From positions 1 through 64,000 of the IMG/VR virus record IMGVR_UViG_3300001683_000022: DNA of 64,000 nt, one strand, 5' to 3'. A model generated the notes under the pieces. The model ran no database searches and was not told where the DNA came from. It saw only the letters and a list, made by a program, of their open reading frames with translations. The DNA is from a virus. Below, one piece after another: positions 9,054-17,830 of this stretch; within the stretch, counting starts at the first letter, position 1; every line of letters starts with the position of its first letter. The translations under genes and the position numbers were made by a program.

Positions 9054-9088
9054 TTAGTTACCACTAATCTCTATGAGAGGACACACGT

Positions 9089-9415
9089 ATGAATGACGAA
9101 CAACAAATTGAACTAAGTATTAAAGAGGCTAAATCTTTTACTGCTAAGAAAGATGCATTACAAAGATTAGCTAATAATACTGATTTTAAGTTACTATTTA
9201 TTGATGGCTACTTTAAGGAAGAATCATCTAGATTGGTTCTAGCTATGGCTGATCCATCTATGCAAACGGAAGAGTTACAAGGGCAATTGAAGAACGACAT
9301 TATTGCTGTAGGCAGGTTGGATCAATACCTTAGAGCAATAAATATTCAAGGAGATATGGCTCAAAAGGCTATTACAGATAATGAAGCATATCTAGAAGAA
9401 CTTCGTAAGGGGTAG
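9089..9415 (+). CDS. Small virion morphogenesis protein (N4 gp58-position)
   Basis: A 108-residue, mostly helical protein located between portal and scaffold-like genes, the position of N4 gp58. A good ribosome site (ATGAGAGGACAC) precedes the ATG. No recognisable domain is visible; assignment is by position only. Confidence 0.7.
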   Translation: MNDEQQIELSIKEAKSFTAKKDALQRLANNTDFKLLFIDGYFKEESSRLVLAMADPSMQTEELQGQLKNDIIAVGRLDQYLRAINIQGDMAQKAITDNEAYLEELRKG

Positions 9416-9418
9416 ATT

Positions 9419-10549
9419 ATGGAAGATGAACTTAAAAAAGAACACTTAGAAGATGTACCTAATATTTTAGAAATGTCTGATGAAGATGTTGCTGGAATAG
9501 ATGTACCTGAAGAGTCTAGTACTGTTGATACACAAACTGAAGAGGAAATTCTGGATGAGAAAATCGAAGAAGATATCCCTGATAAAGTATCTGAGGAAGA
9601 GGAGCCAGAGGAGCTTATTGAAGCAAGAGCTCCAGAAGCTGATGAATCTGTAGAGGAAGCCGAGAAAACCTCTGAGAAGAGCTCTAAGGAGCCTTCTGAG
9701 GTATCTGAGGCATCTGAAGAAGATACACCAGTAGACTATGAAAAAGAATATAATAAAATATTAGCGCCCTTTAGGGCTAACGGTAAAGAGATTAAAGTAG
9801 ATAGTATTGAAGATGCTATTTCATTAATGTCTATGGGAGCTAATTACAATAAGAAAATGGCCAGTTTAAAGCCATCACTTAAGATTGTTAAGATGCTCCA
9901 AAACAATAATTTACTTGATGAAAGTAAACTAAACTACTTAATTGATTTGGATAAAAAGAATCCAGAGGCAATTAGGAAACTTCTAAAGGATAGTGAGCTA
10001 GATCCTTTAGACATTAACACGGAAGATGATACTGTATACCAGCCTAATACTTACAATGTAGATGATAAACAAGTAGATTTAGATAGAGTCCTTGAAGATA
10101 TTCAAGATAGCCCTTCCTTTAATGACACTGTAGATATCATAAGCAATAAGTGGGATGAATCCAGTAGACAAGTGTTAGTTGATAATCCAGCAATTATTCA
10201 AACAATCAATGACCATGTAGCTTCAGGCGTATATGGACAAATTGCTCAGGTAGTTGAATCAGAAAGGATGCTGGGAAGATTAACAAATATTTCGGATATT
10301 GAGGCATATAGACAAGTAGGAGATGCTATTCAAGCTAAAGGAGGATTTAATACCCCTAACCTTAAAGCCAATGAAAACATCAAATCTGCAGGTACTAAGC
10401 CTAAGACTGATCCCAAGCTTAAAAATAGAAAGAAAGCTGCTGGTACTACTAAGGCAGTAACCAAAACTACTAAAGTTGATCCAAATTTTAATCCACTAAA
10501 TTTAAGTGACGAAGAGTTTGAAAAGATCGCCTCTAGTAATTACATGTAA
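9419..10549 (+). CDS. Scaffold-like / N4 gp57-like protein
   Basis: A 376-residue protein directly before the major capsid gene. Residues 1-110 are extremely acidic (long Glu/Asp/Ser stretches), the middle is helical, and residues 300-350 are basic (Lys/Thr-rich). The charge layout and position match head scaffold proteins and N4 gp57. It follows the previous gene by 3 bp. Confidence 0.8.
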   Translation: MEDELKKEHLEDVPNILEMSDEDVAGIDVPEESSTVDTQTEEEILDEKIEEDIPDKVSEEEEPEELIEARAPEADESVEEAEKTSEKSSKEPSEVSEASEEDTPVDYEKEYNKILAPFRANGKEIKVDSIEDAISLMSMGANYNKKMASLKPSLKIVKMLQNNNLLDESKLNYLIDLDKKNPEAIRKLLKDSELDPLDINTEDDTVYQPNTYNVDDKQVDLDRVLEDIQDSPSFNDTVDIISNKWDESSRQVLVDNPAIIQTINDHVASGVYGQIAQVVESERMLGRLTNISDIEAYRQVGDAIQAKGGFNTPNLKANENIKSAGTKPKTDPKLKNRKKAAGTTKAVTKTTKVDPNFNPLNLSDEEFEKIASSNYM

Positions 10550-10571
10550 TTATTAATTAGGAACAAATAAA

Positions 10572-11759
10572 ATGGCTGAACAAATTTATAATGACCCATC
10601 AAACGGAGCACTGTCTTCCGTAGGGCCACAATTACGTACTGATTATTATCAGAAAAAAGCACTTATTGAAGCAGCTAGAGAAAGCTACTTTGGACAGTTA
10701 GCTGATACAACAGCTATGCCCAAAAATATGGGTAAAACTATCAAACGATTCCATTATCTGCCTATTTTAGATGATGCTAACATCAATGACCAAGGTATTG
10801 ATGCTGCCGGTGTAGCAATCACTGATGGTAACTTGTATGGTTCATCTAAAGATGTTGGTTACATCTCAGGTAAGTTACCTGCATTGTCAGAAACTGGTGG
10901 ACGAGTTAACCGTGTAGGTATGACACGTTTCCAAATCGAAGGATCTATCACTAAGTATGGTTTCTTTGAAGAGTATACAAAAGAGTCTATAGACTTTGAT
11001 ACTGACGCAGAACTTGAAATGCACATTAACTCAGAAATGGTTAAAGGTGCTAACGAGATGACTGAAGATATGATCCAAATGGATCTATTAGCAGGTGCTG
11101 GTGTTATTCGTTATGGTGGTATTGCTACTGTTGATAGTGAAGTTAGTGGTGAAGCTGGTGAAGTATCTGTAATTGATTACAATGACCTAATGCGTCTTGA
11201 AATTGATTTAGATAACAACCGTTGCCCTAAGAATACTAAGGTAATTACCGGCTCTAGAATGATTGATACTAAAGTCATTGATGGCGCTAGATACATCTAT
11301 GTTGGTTCAGAAATGATTCCTTCATTGAAGAAGATGACTGATAACTTTGCTAATCAAGCATTCATCTCTGTAGCTAATTATGCTTCAGCAGGTAATGTTG
11401 CAAGAGGCGAAATTGGTTCTATTGGTGGCTTTAGAGTTATTGTAGTTCCTGAGATGCTTCATTGGGCAGGTGCTGGTAAAGCTGTAACTACTAATACTGG
11501 TTACCGTGAAACTAACAATGCATACGATATTTATCCTATGTTGGTTGTTGGTTCTGGATCCTTTACTACTATTGGTTTTCAAACTGACGGTAAGACTACT
11601 AAGTTTAAAATCAAGCATGTTAAGCCTGAGTCTGAAGTGTCATATAGCTCAGCAGATCCTTTTGGTGAAATGGGATTCATGAGTATCAAATGGTACTATG
11701 GTTCAATGATTTTGAGACCAGAAAGAATTGCTCTAGTGAAAACTGTAGCAGAATACTAA
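10572..11759 (+). CDS. Major capsid protein (N4-gp56 family)
   Basis: The 395-residue product matches the N4-gp56 family of HK97-fold capsid proteins (TIGR04387 type). Evidence includes the N-terminal LRTDYYQKKALIEAARESYF helix, the KRFHYLPILDDANINDQGID segment and the C-terminal MSIKWYYGSMILRPERIA strand. The gene is preceded by an AATTAGGAACA ribosome site and followed by a strong hairpin terminator, as expected for a very highly expressed structural gene. Confidence 0.96.
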   Translation: MAEQIYNDPSNGALSSVGPQLRTDYYQKKALIEAARESYFGQLADTTAMPKNMGKTIKRFHYLPILDDANINDQGIDAAGVAITDGNLYGSSKDVGYISGKLPALSETGGRVNRVGMTRFQIEGSITKYGFFEEYTKESIDFDTDAELEMHINSEMVKGANEMTEDMIQMDLLAGAGVIRYGGIATVDSEVSGEAGEVSVIDYNDLMRLEIDLDNNRCPKNTKVITGSRMIDTKVIDGARYIYVGSEMIPSLKKMTDNFANQAFISVANYASAGNVARGEIGSIGGFRVIVVPEMLHWAGAGKAVTTNTGYRETNNAYDIYPMLVVGSGSFTTIGFQTDGKTTKFKIKHVKPESEVSYSSADPFGEMGFMSIKWYYGSMILRPERIALVKTVAEY

Positions 11760-11781
11760 TAGTAATTAGTATGTAACTGGG

Positions 11782-11805
11782 GAGGGCTCTTTGGAGCCCT
11801 TTCTT
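11782..11805 (+). terminator. Rho-independent terminator after the capsid gene
   Basis: A perfect GGGCTC/GAGCCC stem (11784-11789 with 11794-11799) closes a TTTG loop and is followed by TTTCTT. It lies 24 bases after the capsid stop and would trim or attenuate late transcripts after the most abundant product. Confidence 0.75.
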
Positions 11806-11807
11806 CC

Positions 11808-11827
11808 ATAAGGGTATCACCCCTTAT
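11808..11827 (+). other. Second hairpin between capsid and next gene
   Basis: ATAAGGG (11808-11814) pairs with CCCTTAT (11821-11827) around a six-base loop. It follows the capsid terminator directly but has no T tract, so it may be an RNA-stability or processing hairpin in front of the next leader. Confidence 0.5.
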
Positions 11828-11846
11828 CCAAAAAGAGAAAAGACAA

Positions 11847-12407
11847 ATGAGCACAGATAAAACAGAATTAGAACTACTAAAAGATAGAGCTAACTTAATG
11901 AACATTACCTTTCACCCTAGTATTGGGTTAGAAAAGTTAAAGAAAAAAGTTAATAATATCTTACAGGGTACTCCTGAAGAAGTAGAAGTAGATGTAGTGG
12001 CTCCACAGAATGCTGTGGGAACACAACCAGAAACAAAATTACAGGCTAAAGGCAGATTACGGAAAGAAGCCTCTAAACTTGTTAGAATTAAACTTACTTG
12101 TATGAATCCTGCTAAGGCAGCATACCCAGGTGAAATATTTACAGTGAGTAATAGTGTTGTAGGCACCCACAAGAGAATGGTACCTTTTAACGCAGACGCT
12201 GGATGGCATGTACCTCAGATTATTCTTAATAGAATTAAATCAAAAGAATATGTACATCACTATGTTATCCCAGGCCCTAAAGGAAGTAAGGTCAATAGAC
12301 AGAAATTAGTTAAAGAATTTAGCGTAGAAATATTAGATCCACTTACACCAAAAGAATTAAAAGACTTGGCTCAAAGACAAGCCATGGCTAACAGTACTGA
12401 CCAATAG
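11847..12407 (+). CDS. N4 gp55-like virion/assembly protein
   Basis: The 186-residue product has an N-terminal helical unit (LLKDRANLMNITFHPSIGLEKLKKKV) resembling small LEM/SAP/HeH-type folds. A basic linker and a strand-rich domain with RMVPFNADAGWHVP and HYVIPGPKGSKVN follow. This organisation is recurrent immediately after the capsid gene in N4-like phages. Exact role unknown. Confidence 0.7.
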   Translation: MSTDKTELELLKDRANLMNITFHPSIGLEKLKKKVNNILQGTPEEVEVDVVAPQNAVGTQPETKLQAKGRLRKEASKLVRIKLTCMNPAKAAYPGEIFTVSNSVVGTHKRMVPFNADAGWHVPQIILNRIKSKEYVHHYVIPGPKGSKVNRQKLVKEFSVEILDPLTPKELKDLAQRQAMANSTDQ

Positions 12408-12416
12408 GAAATAATT

Positions 12417-12731
12417 ATGTATGTAGTAGGTTTTGCAAGTAACTTTAATTATGTCCTCAGTAGGACTGATGATAGCTATACAGATTCCGATTGGGATATT
12501 GCTATTGAAGATCCTGATGGAGTATATAATTATGTGAATGATGTGACGGGCTATGTTAACCCTACCTCAGAAGCCACAGGGAGTCTTTCTTACTCTTTTA
12601 CCCCTACTGTGCCTGGAGTACATACTATTATCTTAAGTAGAGGTACTGCAGCTAACCATACGATTAAACATAAACAGTTATTTTCAGTAGTTTCGACTAC
12701 TGAAAATACTGAACTTTTTGTGACCCTATAG
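12417..12731 (+). CDS. Small beta-rich structural protein
   Basis: A 104-residue, strand-rich product with a pattern like an Ig-like fold (SLSYSFTPTVPGVHTIILS followed by FSVVSTTENTELFVTL). Position after the capsid gene suggests a head decoration or head-completion role, but this is inference. Spacing to its neighbours is 9 and 7 bp, so it sits in the late operon. Confidence 0.65.
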   Translation: MYVVGFASNFNYVLSRTDDSYTDSDWDIAIEDPDGVYNYVNDVTGYVNPTSEATGSLSYSFTPTVPGVHTIILSRGTAANHTIKHKQLFSVVSTTENTELFVTL

Positions 12732-12738
12732 GTATTAC

Positions 12739-13935
12739 ATGTCCTTAATATTATTAGAAGACTTAACTACAAAAGCTCTTGATGGGACGGGGGTATTTGA
12801 TGAATTAATGTCAACTACCCAACTCCGTTTAGAAGAAGAATATGCTAAGGGTAGAATTAAAGGATCAGAATATTCTACTGTGTATCTTGGAGCTATGCAG
12901 TCTGTTATGCAACAGTCGTTGGCTTTCCTTATGGGTAAGCAACAGGCAGATGTACAAGCAGAACTAACTAAGGCACAAACGAGTGTTGCAAATCAACAGT
13001 TAATTAATTTAGTAACTGAAAATGATACTGCTAAGAAGCAAGGGTTACTGGTAGTCGAGCAAGTATTAAAACTGCAACAAGAAATACAACTTGGGGCTAA
13101 ACAGGAAGATCTTTTAGATGCACAAATCCTAAAGACTTCCCAAGAGACACTGGTTCTAGCTAATAATGTTCTTAAAGGAGATCAAGAAGTCTTAGTACTT
13201 GAAAAGCAAATCTTAAAGACTGCTGCAGAGGTAGATATATTAGGTAAACAAGAAGATCTCTTAGATTCAGATATTCTTAAAGCTGCTGAAGAGGTATTGA
13301 TTTCTAAAAATACCTTACTTAAGTCAGCGGAAGAAGTGTTGGTAATGGCAGAGGAAGTTAAGAAAGCGTATGCTGAAGCTCTTCTATTAAATAAACAAGT
13401 AGATAAAATTACTATTGATACTGCTAATGCTACTTCTGAAGCAGTTACTATTGTAAGAAACCAAGAGAAACTTAAAGCAGAGAGACAGTTATTAAATCAA
13501 AAATACTATACTGAACTTGCAAACATTGCAGATTCCTTCAATTTCAAGGATCCTATTACAGGTCTTATTACGGGTGACTACGAAATAACAGGCGTATTGG
13601 GCAAACAACTTACTAAACTCGATGCAGAAGGTACTTTACTTTCAAATAAGAGTGATACAGAAAAAGCATCCATAACTGACACAGTTAACGCTATGCCAGT
13701 TGCAGGTGTCATAGGAAAACAGAAAAAATTGTATGCGGCACAAGCGGATGGTTTCACAAGAGACGCAGAACAAAAATTAGCTAAAATATACGCAGACTCT
13801 TGGAGTGTAAGGAGGTCTACGGATGAAGCAACTGGTGCCAATGCAGCAGCATTAGGCGATGCACAGGCAGCAAAGGTTATGAATAAAGCGGCACTCGGTA
13901 TTAATGTGATTCTAGATAGTACACCTAACACCTAG
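12739..13935 (+). CDS. Long coiled-coil internal virion protein (N4 gp54-position)
   Basis: The 398-residue protein is dominated by helical repeats. Between about residues 115 and 230 the units KQEDLLDAQILKT, GDQEVLVLEKQILKT and GKQEDLLDSDILKA recur at near-regular spacing, giving a degenerate repeat. This is followed by an Ala-rich C-terminal region. Its place between the capsid and vRNAP genes corresponds to N4 virion proteins gp52-gp54. A role inside the capsid or in ejection is inferred. Confidence 0.7.
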   Translation: MSLILLEDLTTKALDGTGVFDELMSTTQLRLEEEYAKGRIKGSEYSTVYLGAMQSVMQQSLAFLMGKQQADVQAELTKAQTSVANQQLINLVTENDTAKKQGLLVVEQVLKLQQEIQLGAKQEDLLDAQILKTSQETLVLANNVLKGDQEVLVLEKQILKTAAEVDILGKQEDLLDSDILKAAEEVLISKNTLLKSAEEVLVMAEEVKKAYAEALLLNKQVDKITIDTANATSEAVTIVRNQEKLKAERQLLNQKYYTELANIADSFNFKDPITGLITGDYEITGVLGKQLTKLDAEGTLLSNKSDTEKASITDTVNAMPVAGVIGKQKKLYAAQADGFTRDAEQKLAKIYADSWSVRRSTDEATGANAAALGDAQAAKVMNKAALGINVILDSTPNT

Positions 13936-13937
13936 AT

Positions 13938-16265
13938 ATGGGATGGTTTGATGATGATGTAGAGGCTGACTCGACAGTTATAAGTATGCCCCTATTTCCT
14001 GATAAACCTTATATAGATCCTATAACTAGTGGTCTTGTTCAAGGGGTAATTCGGAATACGGATATACCATCTAGGATGATTCTTGCACATACCCAATCGT
14101 TCGGGCCTAAAGTAGAAAAACTCTTCAAGTATGGAGAATCTACCTACTATTATGGGTTACCTTCTGGGGAGTTAACTTCTTCATCTGTTCCTAACCAAGA
14201 TGTAGCTAATATAGCTTTTGCATTAAATAAACAAGCAGAAGCTTATTTAGCTACAAATGTTTCAAGACTTCAAGCAATAGAGGATGCCTCTGAAACTAGA
14301 TGGATTAACGCTAAAGTAATATCTGATCGTTACTATTTATATTGGCAAGAAAAGAAACTTATATCAGATACTGCATATACTTCTTGGTTAGGTTACTTAG
14401 GTGATCCTACCATTAAGAGTGCATATGAATCTGCGTATGATGAGGCACTAGTACAAACATTTATATGGGAAGCTAAGTATCAAGTTAAACTCTCTATTAC
14501 TACAGCAGATCTAGCTCAATATACTCAAGATCAGGCAGCTACTGTAACTGAAACCTCTATAGCTACAAATCCTAATATTAGTATAATTTCTTCGGTTATA
14601 CAAGATACCTCCCCTGAAGAAATAATCTACGAATACCTACAAGATACATATAGATTTGATCCGGTTACAGGAGAGATGTTATATGGAAACCCTGAGGGCA
14701 TTACAAGGTTTTTATTTGATTATGAGGTATTGGGGTCACGGATAACTGTAACCCTCTTAGAAGAGTATTTTGATGGCTCTGAGGATACTTATTCAGTAGA
14801 GCTTATCTTCTTTTATCCAAATGAATTGTCATACCAAGTTACCTATCGGATTTTAAATGCTACTTCAGTGCATGATATGTATTGGAATTATAGAATATCT
14901 GAAGGTACTTACCCCTTACTTATAGGGAATGTTTCTGTTGTAGAGGAATTTAAGTATTTACCTATTATGCCTGTACGCATCAATGGTAAATTTATACAGG
15001 ATAAACATAAAGATGATCCAATAAGGGTAACAGTAAAGAAGGCCCTCAAATTAATTAATCTTAGCTTAGAGGACATTACTAAAGGTATAGCTGAAAATCC
15101 CGATTTACAATATATTGATGATGTTACTGTAGTTCTTGCTTTACATCCCACTACTCAAGAACCGTTTGCTATAGAATATTTTATGGAGTTTTTTTCCTAC
15201 ATCCATAACACATACGGATCTCGTAATGTACGGTTACGAATAACGGAGCAGCAATATAATATAAAAGTGAGTATGTCAAATATTGCCATATCACAACACC
15301 AGGGACAAGTGCTTACAAGGAGTGATTCATCATCTGTAATTAATACATCTGCACAGACCCTCACTCTTATACATCAAGAGACAAATACTACCTATAAGAA
15401 AGTTGTTGTAACTGGATTAAGAACAAAAACAGATGTATGGAGCAAAGATACCCAACATTTTCATTATAGTTTAAAACGCCCTAATGATGATGCATTTAGA
15501 ATACCCATAAATCAGGGGATACTTAAGAGACTTGAAAAAAGAAAATCTACTATAGTCTTATATGAAGCAGGACATTTAGTAATATATACAATCTCCTATA
15601 CATATACTGCATGGTATGAGAGTGGTATTATTGGTTTAATTATTAAAGTTATTATCTTAATAATAGTTATTGTTATTAGTATAGTTTTTCCTGCGTTTGC
15701 TCCTGGACTTATGGCTTTTGCTATGGAGGCATTAATTGTTAGTATTGCTTTTGATATTCTTAATATTGTTTTAACATACGCATTTGGGGCAGAGGTAGCA
15801 GGATACATTTTACTTGTAGCAGCGGTAGCTGTTGCAGTTTTATCTGGAGACTTAACTAAGCTAAACTTTAAATCTGTTATATATGTTCTTGGAGCAGTTG
15901 CCCAATTATCAAGTATGGTTGTTCAAAGTATTGTTAGTAGAGAGCTTGAAGGCATTAAAGATGACTACCTTGAATTTGATTTAGATAGACAGGAGAAGAA
16001 TGCAGAACTTGAAGCAGCAGAACAATTACTTTTAGGCCCCCCAGAATGGTTAGCTACCTTATGGATGCCCCAAGATACTAACCCTTCTCAAACGGTCGAG
16101 CAGTTTTATAATCTTAAACTTTCTACTAATATGGCAAAAATTGTACTGGATATGCCTCAAAATTATGTTTCACTTACATTGGCCTTACCAAAAGTAACAA
16201 ATATAGACGAAATAAAGCAGACATACGCTGATAAACACTCTTCCGAATCAAAACTAATTACATAG
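13938..16265 (+). CDS. Virion protein with membrane domain (N4 gp53-like position)
   Basis: The 775-residue protein has a long soluble N-terminal part. About residues 555-645 contain three to four closely spaced hydrophobic helices (for example GLIIKVIILIIVIVISIVF and YILLVAAVAVAVLSG), followed by an acidic helix and a soluble tail. A membrane-inserting block in a protein of the ejected-protein cluster suggests a channel or membrane anchor during DNA/vRNAP entry. No enzymatic motif was recognised. Confidence 0.75.
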   Translation: MGWFDDDVEADSTVISMPLFPDKPYIDPITSGLVQGVIRNTDIPSRMILAHTQSFGPKVEKLFKYGESTYYYGLPSGELTSSSVPNQDVANIAFALNKQAEAYLATNVSRLQAIEDASETRWINAKVISDRYYLYWQEKKLISDTAYTSWLGYLGDPTIKSAYESAYDEALVQTFIWEAKYQVKLSITTADLAQYTQDQAATVTETSIATNPNISIISSVIQDTSPEEIIYEYLQDTYRFDPVTGEMLYGNPEGITRFLFDYEVLGSRITVTLLEEYFDGSEDTYSVELIFFYPNELSYQVTYRILNATSVHDMYWNYRISEGTYPLLIGNVSVVEEFKYLPIMPVRINGKFIQDKHKDDPIRVTVKKALKLINLSLEDITKGIAENPDLQYIDDVTVVLALHPTTQEPFAIEYFMEFFSYIHNTYGSRNVRLRITEQQYNIKVSMSNIAISQHQGQVLTRSDSSSVINTSAQTLTLIHQETNTTYKKVVVTGLRTKTDVWSKDTQHFHYSLKRPNDDAFRIPINQGILKRLEKRKSTIVLYEAGHLVIYTISYTYTAWYESGIIGLIIKVIILIIVIVISIVFPAFAPGLMAFAMEALIVSIAFDILNIVLTYAFGAEVAGYILLVAAVAVAVLSGDLTKLNFKSVIYVLGAVAQLSSMVVQSIVSRELEGIKDDYLEFDLDRQEKNAELEAAEQLLLGPPEWLATLWMPQDTNPSQTVEQFYNLKLSTNMAKIVLDMPQNYVSLTLALPKVTNIDEIKQTYADKHSSESKLIT

Positions 16266-16273
16266 GAACTACC

Positions 16274-16801
16274 ATGCCAATATCAAACATTCCAAATTAT
16301 TTATCTTCTCTTCAGGGCTACGGATCGCCATCATACAGTTCTCTTGGGAATGGTAATCAATCATACTTACAACAATACTCCCCTCTTAATAGAAGTCAAT
16401 CAGGCTTAATACCTGGCGCTAATATGCCATCCAAAACTGGGTTCGATGCTAATTCCTTTTTGGGTAAAGGCGTAAATGCTCCCCCCAATACAAGTTCTTC
16501 CTTTTTTGGTGATGCTTCTATGAGTGATTATGGTGCTGCACTTTCTGGTATAGGTAGTGTGTTAGGTGCTGGCGCTAATATTTATGGTGCATTTAAAAGT
16601 GCGGGTATGGCTGAGGATGCTTTTAAATTTGCTAAAGCTTCCTACTACCGGGACTATTACTCCCAGAAGGAAACAAATGATGCTCGAGAAATTAAACAAA
16701 GGGATGCAAGGGATAATTCTACTGTACCAGGTGGAACTTCTGCTTTAAATGCTAAACTTGACGCTAATGCTGCGAAGTATAAATCACGTACTAATACGTA
16801 A
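16274..16801 (+). CDS. Small virion protein (N4 gp52/51-region)
   Basis: A 175-residue protein with a Ser/Gly/Asn/Pro-rich first half, a Gly/Ala-rich hydrophobic helix near residues 76-100 (ALSGIGSVLGAGANIYGAF) and a charged helical tail. It lies among the internal virion protein genes in N4 order. The single hydrophobic Gly-Ala helix could insert into a membrane; function otherwise unknown. Confidence 0.65.
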   Translation: MPISNIPNYLSSLQGYGSPSYSSLGNGNQSYLQQYSPLNRSQSGLIPGANMPSKTGFDANSFLGKGVNAPPNTSSSFFGDASMSDYGAALSGIGSVLGAGANIYGAFKSAGMAEDAFKFAKASYYRDYYSQKETNDAREIKQRDARDNSTVPGGTSALNAKLDANAAKYKSRTNT

Positions 16802-16812
16802 GGAGAATTATT

Positions 16813-17802
16813 ATGACGCCAATAACTTGGAAAAATGTAGCAGCACCTAATCTTGCACCAATAACTAAAGTATATGGAGATGCTTATGCAGACTTAGGGG
16901 ATTCCGTAGCGGATATAGGATCAGCTATTGAAGGATATACCACTAAGAGACAAGACGGTATAAACGATAAAATATCTTCTGATATAGGTTCTCAGCTAGC
17001 AAGTGCTACGAACCAAGATGAATTAACCCAAGCAGTTAACTCATTCAGGGAATCAGGATTTGATGGTAATCCAGATGTTATAAATGCGGCTATTAATAAC
17101 GCATCACAGAATATTGCGAAGCGGGGGAATGATATATTTAATCGAAATATGCAGACTTCGGAATTTAATAATACGGTAGCCCAGCAAGGAAAAGAAAACA
17201 AGATAGCAGAGAGACAAACTATCATTAATGAATATGGTCACAAGAAAGAGAAAACCAAAGATGGGCAGAGAACACTGACCCAACAATTATTATCCGCTAG
17301 TATAAATCCCGACACAAATGTGCTAGACACAGATGCATATCTTCAAAGTTTATTTGCCAATAAGATACCATTAGAAATAGGTCAAAATGCACTAACACAA
17401 TTTAAGGGTGGGCTTACAGAAATAACTAAAAATGAAAATGCAAAACTAGAAAAGGATAAATATAACCTAGATCTGCAGCGAAAGTTAACTTCTCAGCATC
17501 TTACCCAAACATTAGAAAATACTAAGGGGACGGAATTTTCTGAGACAGATAGAAATGCTATGGCAAGTGTGCTTAATGATAGGTTAGATACTTTTGGTAT
17601 TTGGAATGACGATCCAGCTGTATCCCTCGGTCAAGCTGAGTTACTTCTTGGTAACGGGTACACGTTATCAGACCTCCAAGGCCAAAACGAAACATCTGTT
17701 AGGCGTTTACTAGAACTAGCCGGGAGCAGAGAACGAGAAAAACAGCCCCAGTACGCATCGGCACTACGAAGCGCAATCGAGAAACTCAATACTCAAAAGT
17801 AA
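16813..17802 (+). CDS. Internal virion protein (N4 gp51-position)
   Basis: A 329-residue, largely helical Gln/Asn/Asp-rich protein directly before the virion RNA polymerase, the place of N4 gp51. It has a strong ribosome site (AAGGAGAATT). No domain was recognised. Probably packaged with or ejected alongside the polymerase; this is inference from synteny. Confidence 0.65.
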   Translation: MTPITWKNVAAPNLAPITKVYGDAYADLGDSVADIGSAIEGYTTKRQDGINDKISSDIGSQLASATNQDELTQAVNSFRESGFDGNPDVINAAINNASQNIAKRGNDIFNRNMQTSEFNNTVAQQGKENKIAERQTIINEYGHKKEKTKDGQRTLTQQLLSASINPDTNVLDTDAYLQSLFANKIPLEIGQNALTQFKGGLTEITKNENAKLEKDKYNLDLQRKLTSQHLTQTLENTKGTEFSETDRNAMASVLNDRLDTFGIWNDDPAVSLGQAELLLGNGYTLSDLQGQNETSVRRLLELAGSREREKQPQYASALRSAIEKLNTQK

Positions 17803-17830
17803 ATAACTTACAATAAATTAGGAAACTAGG

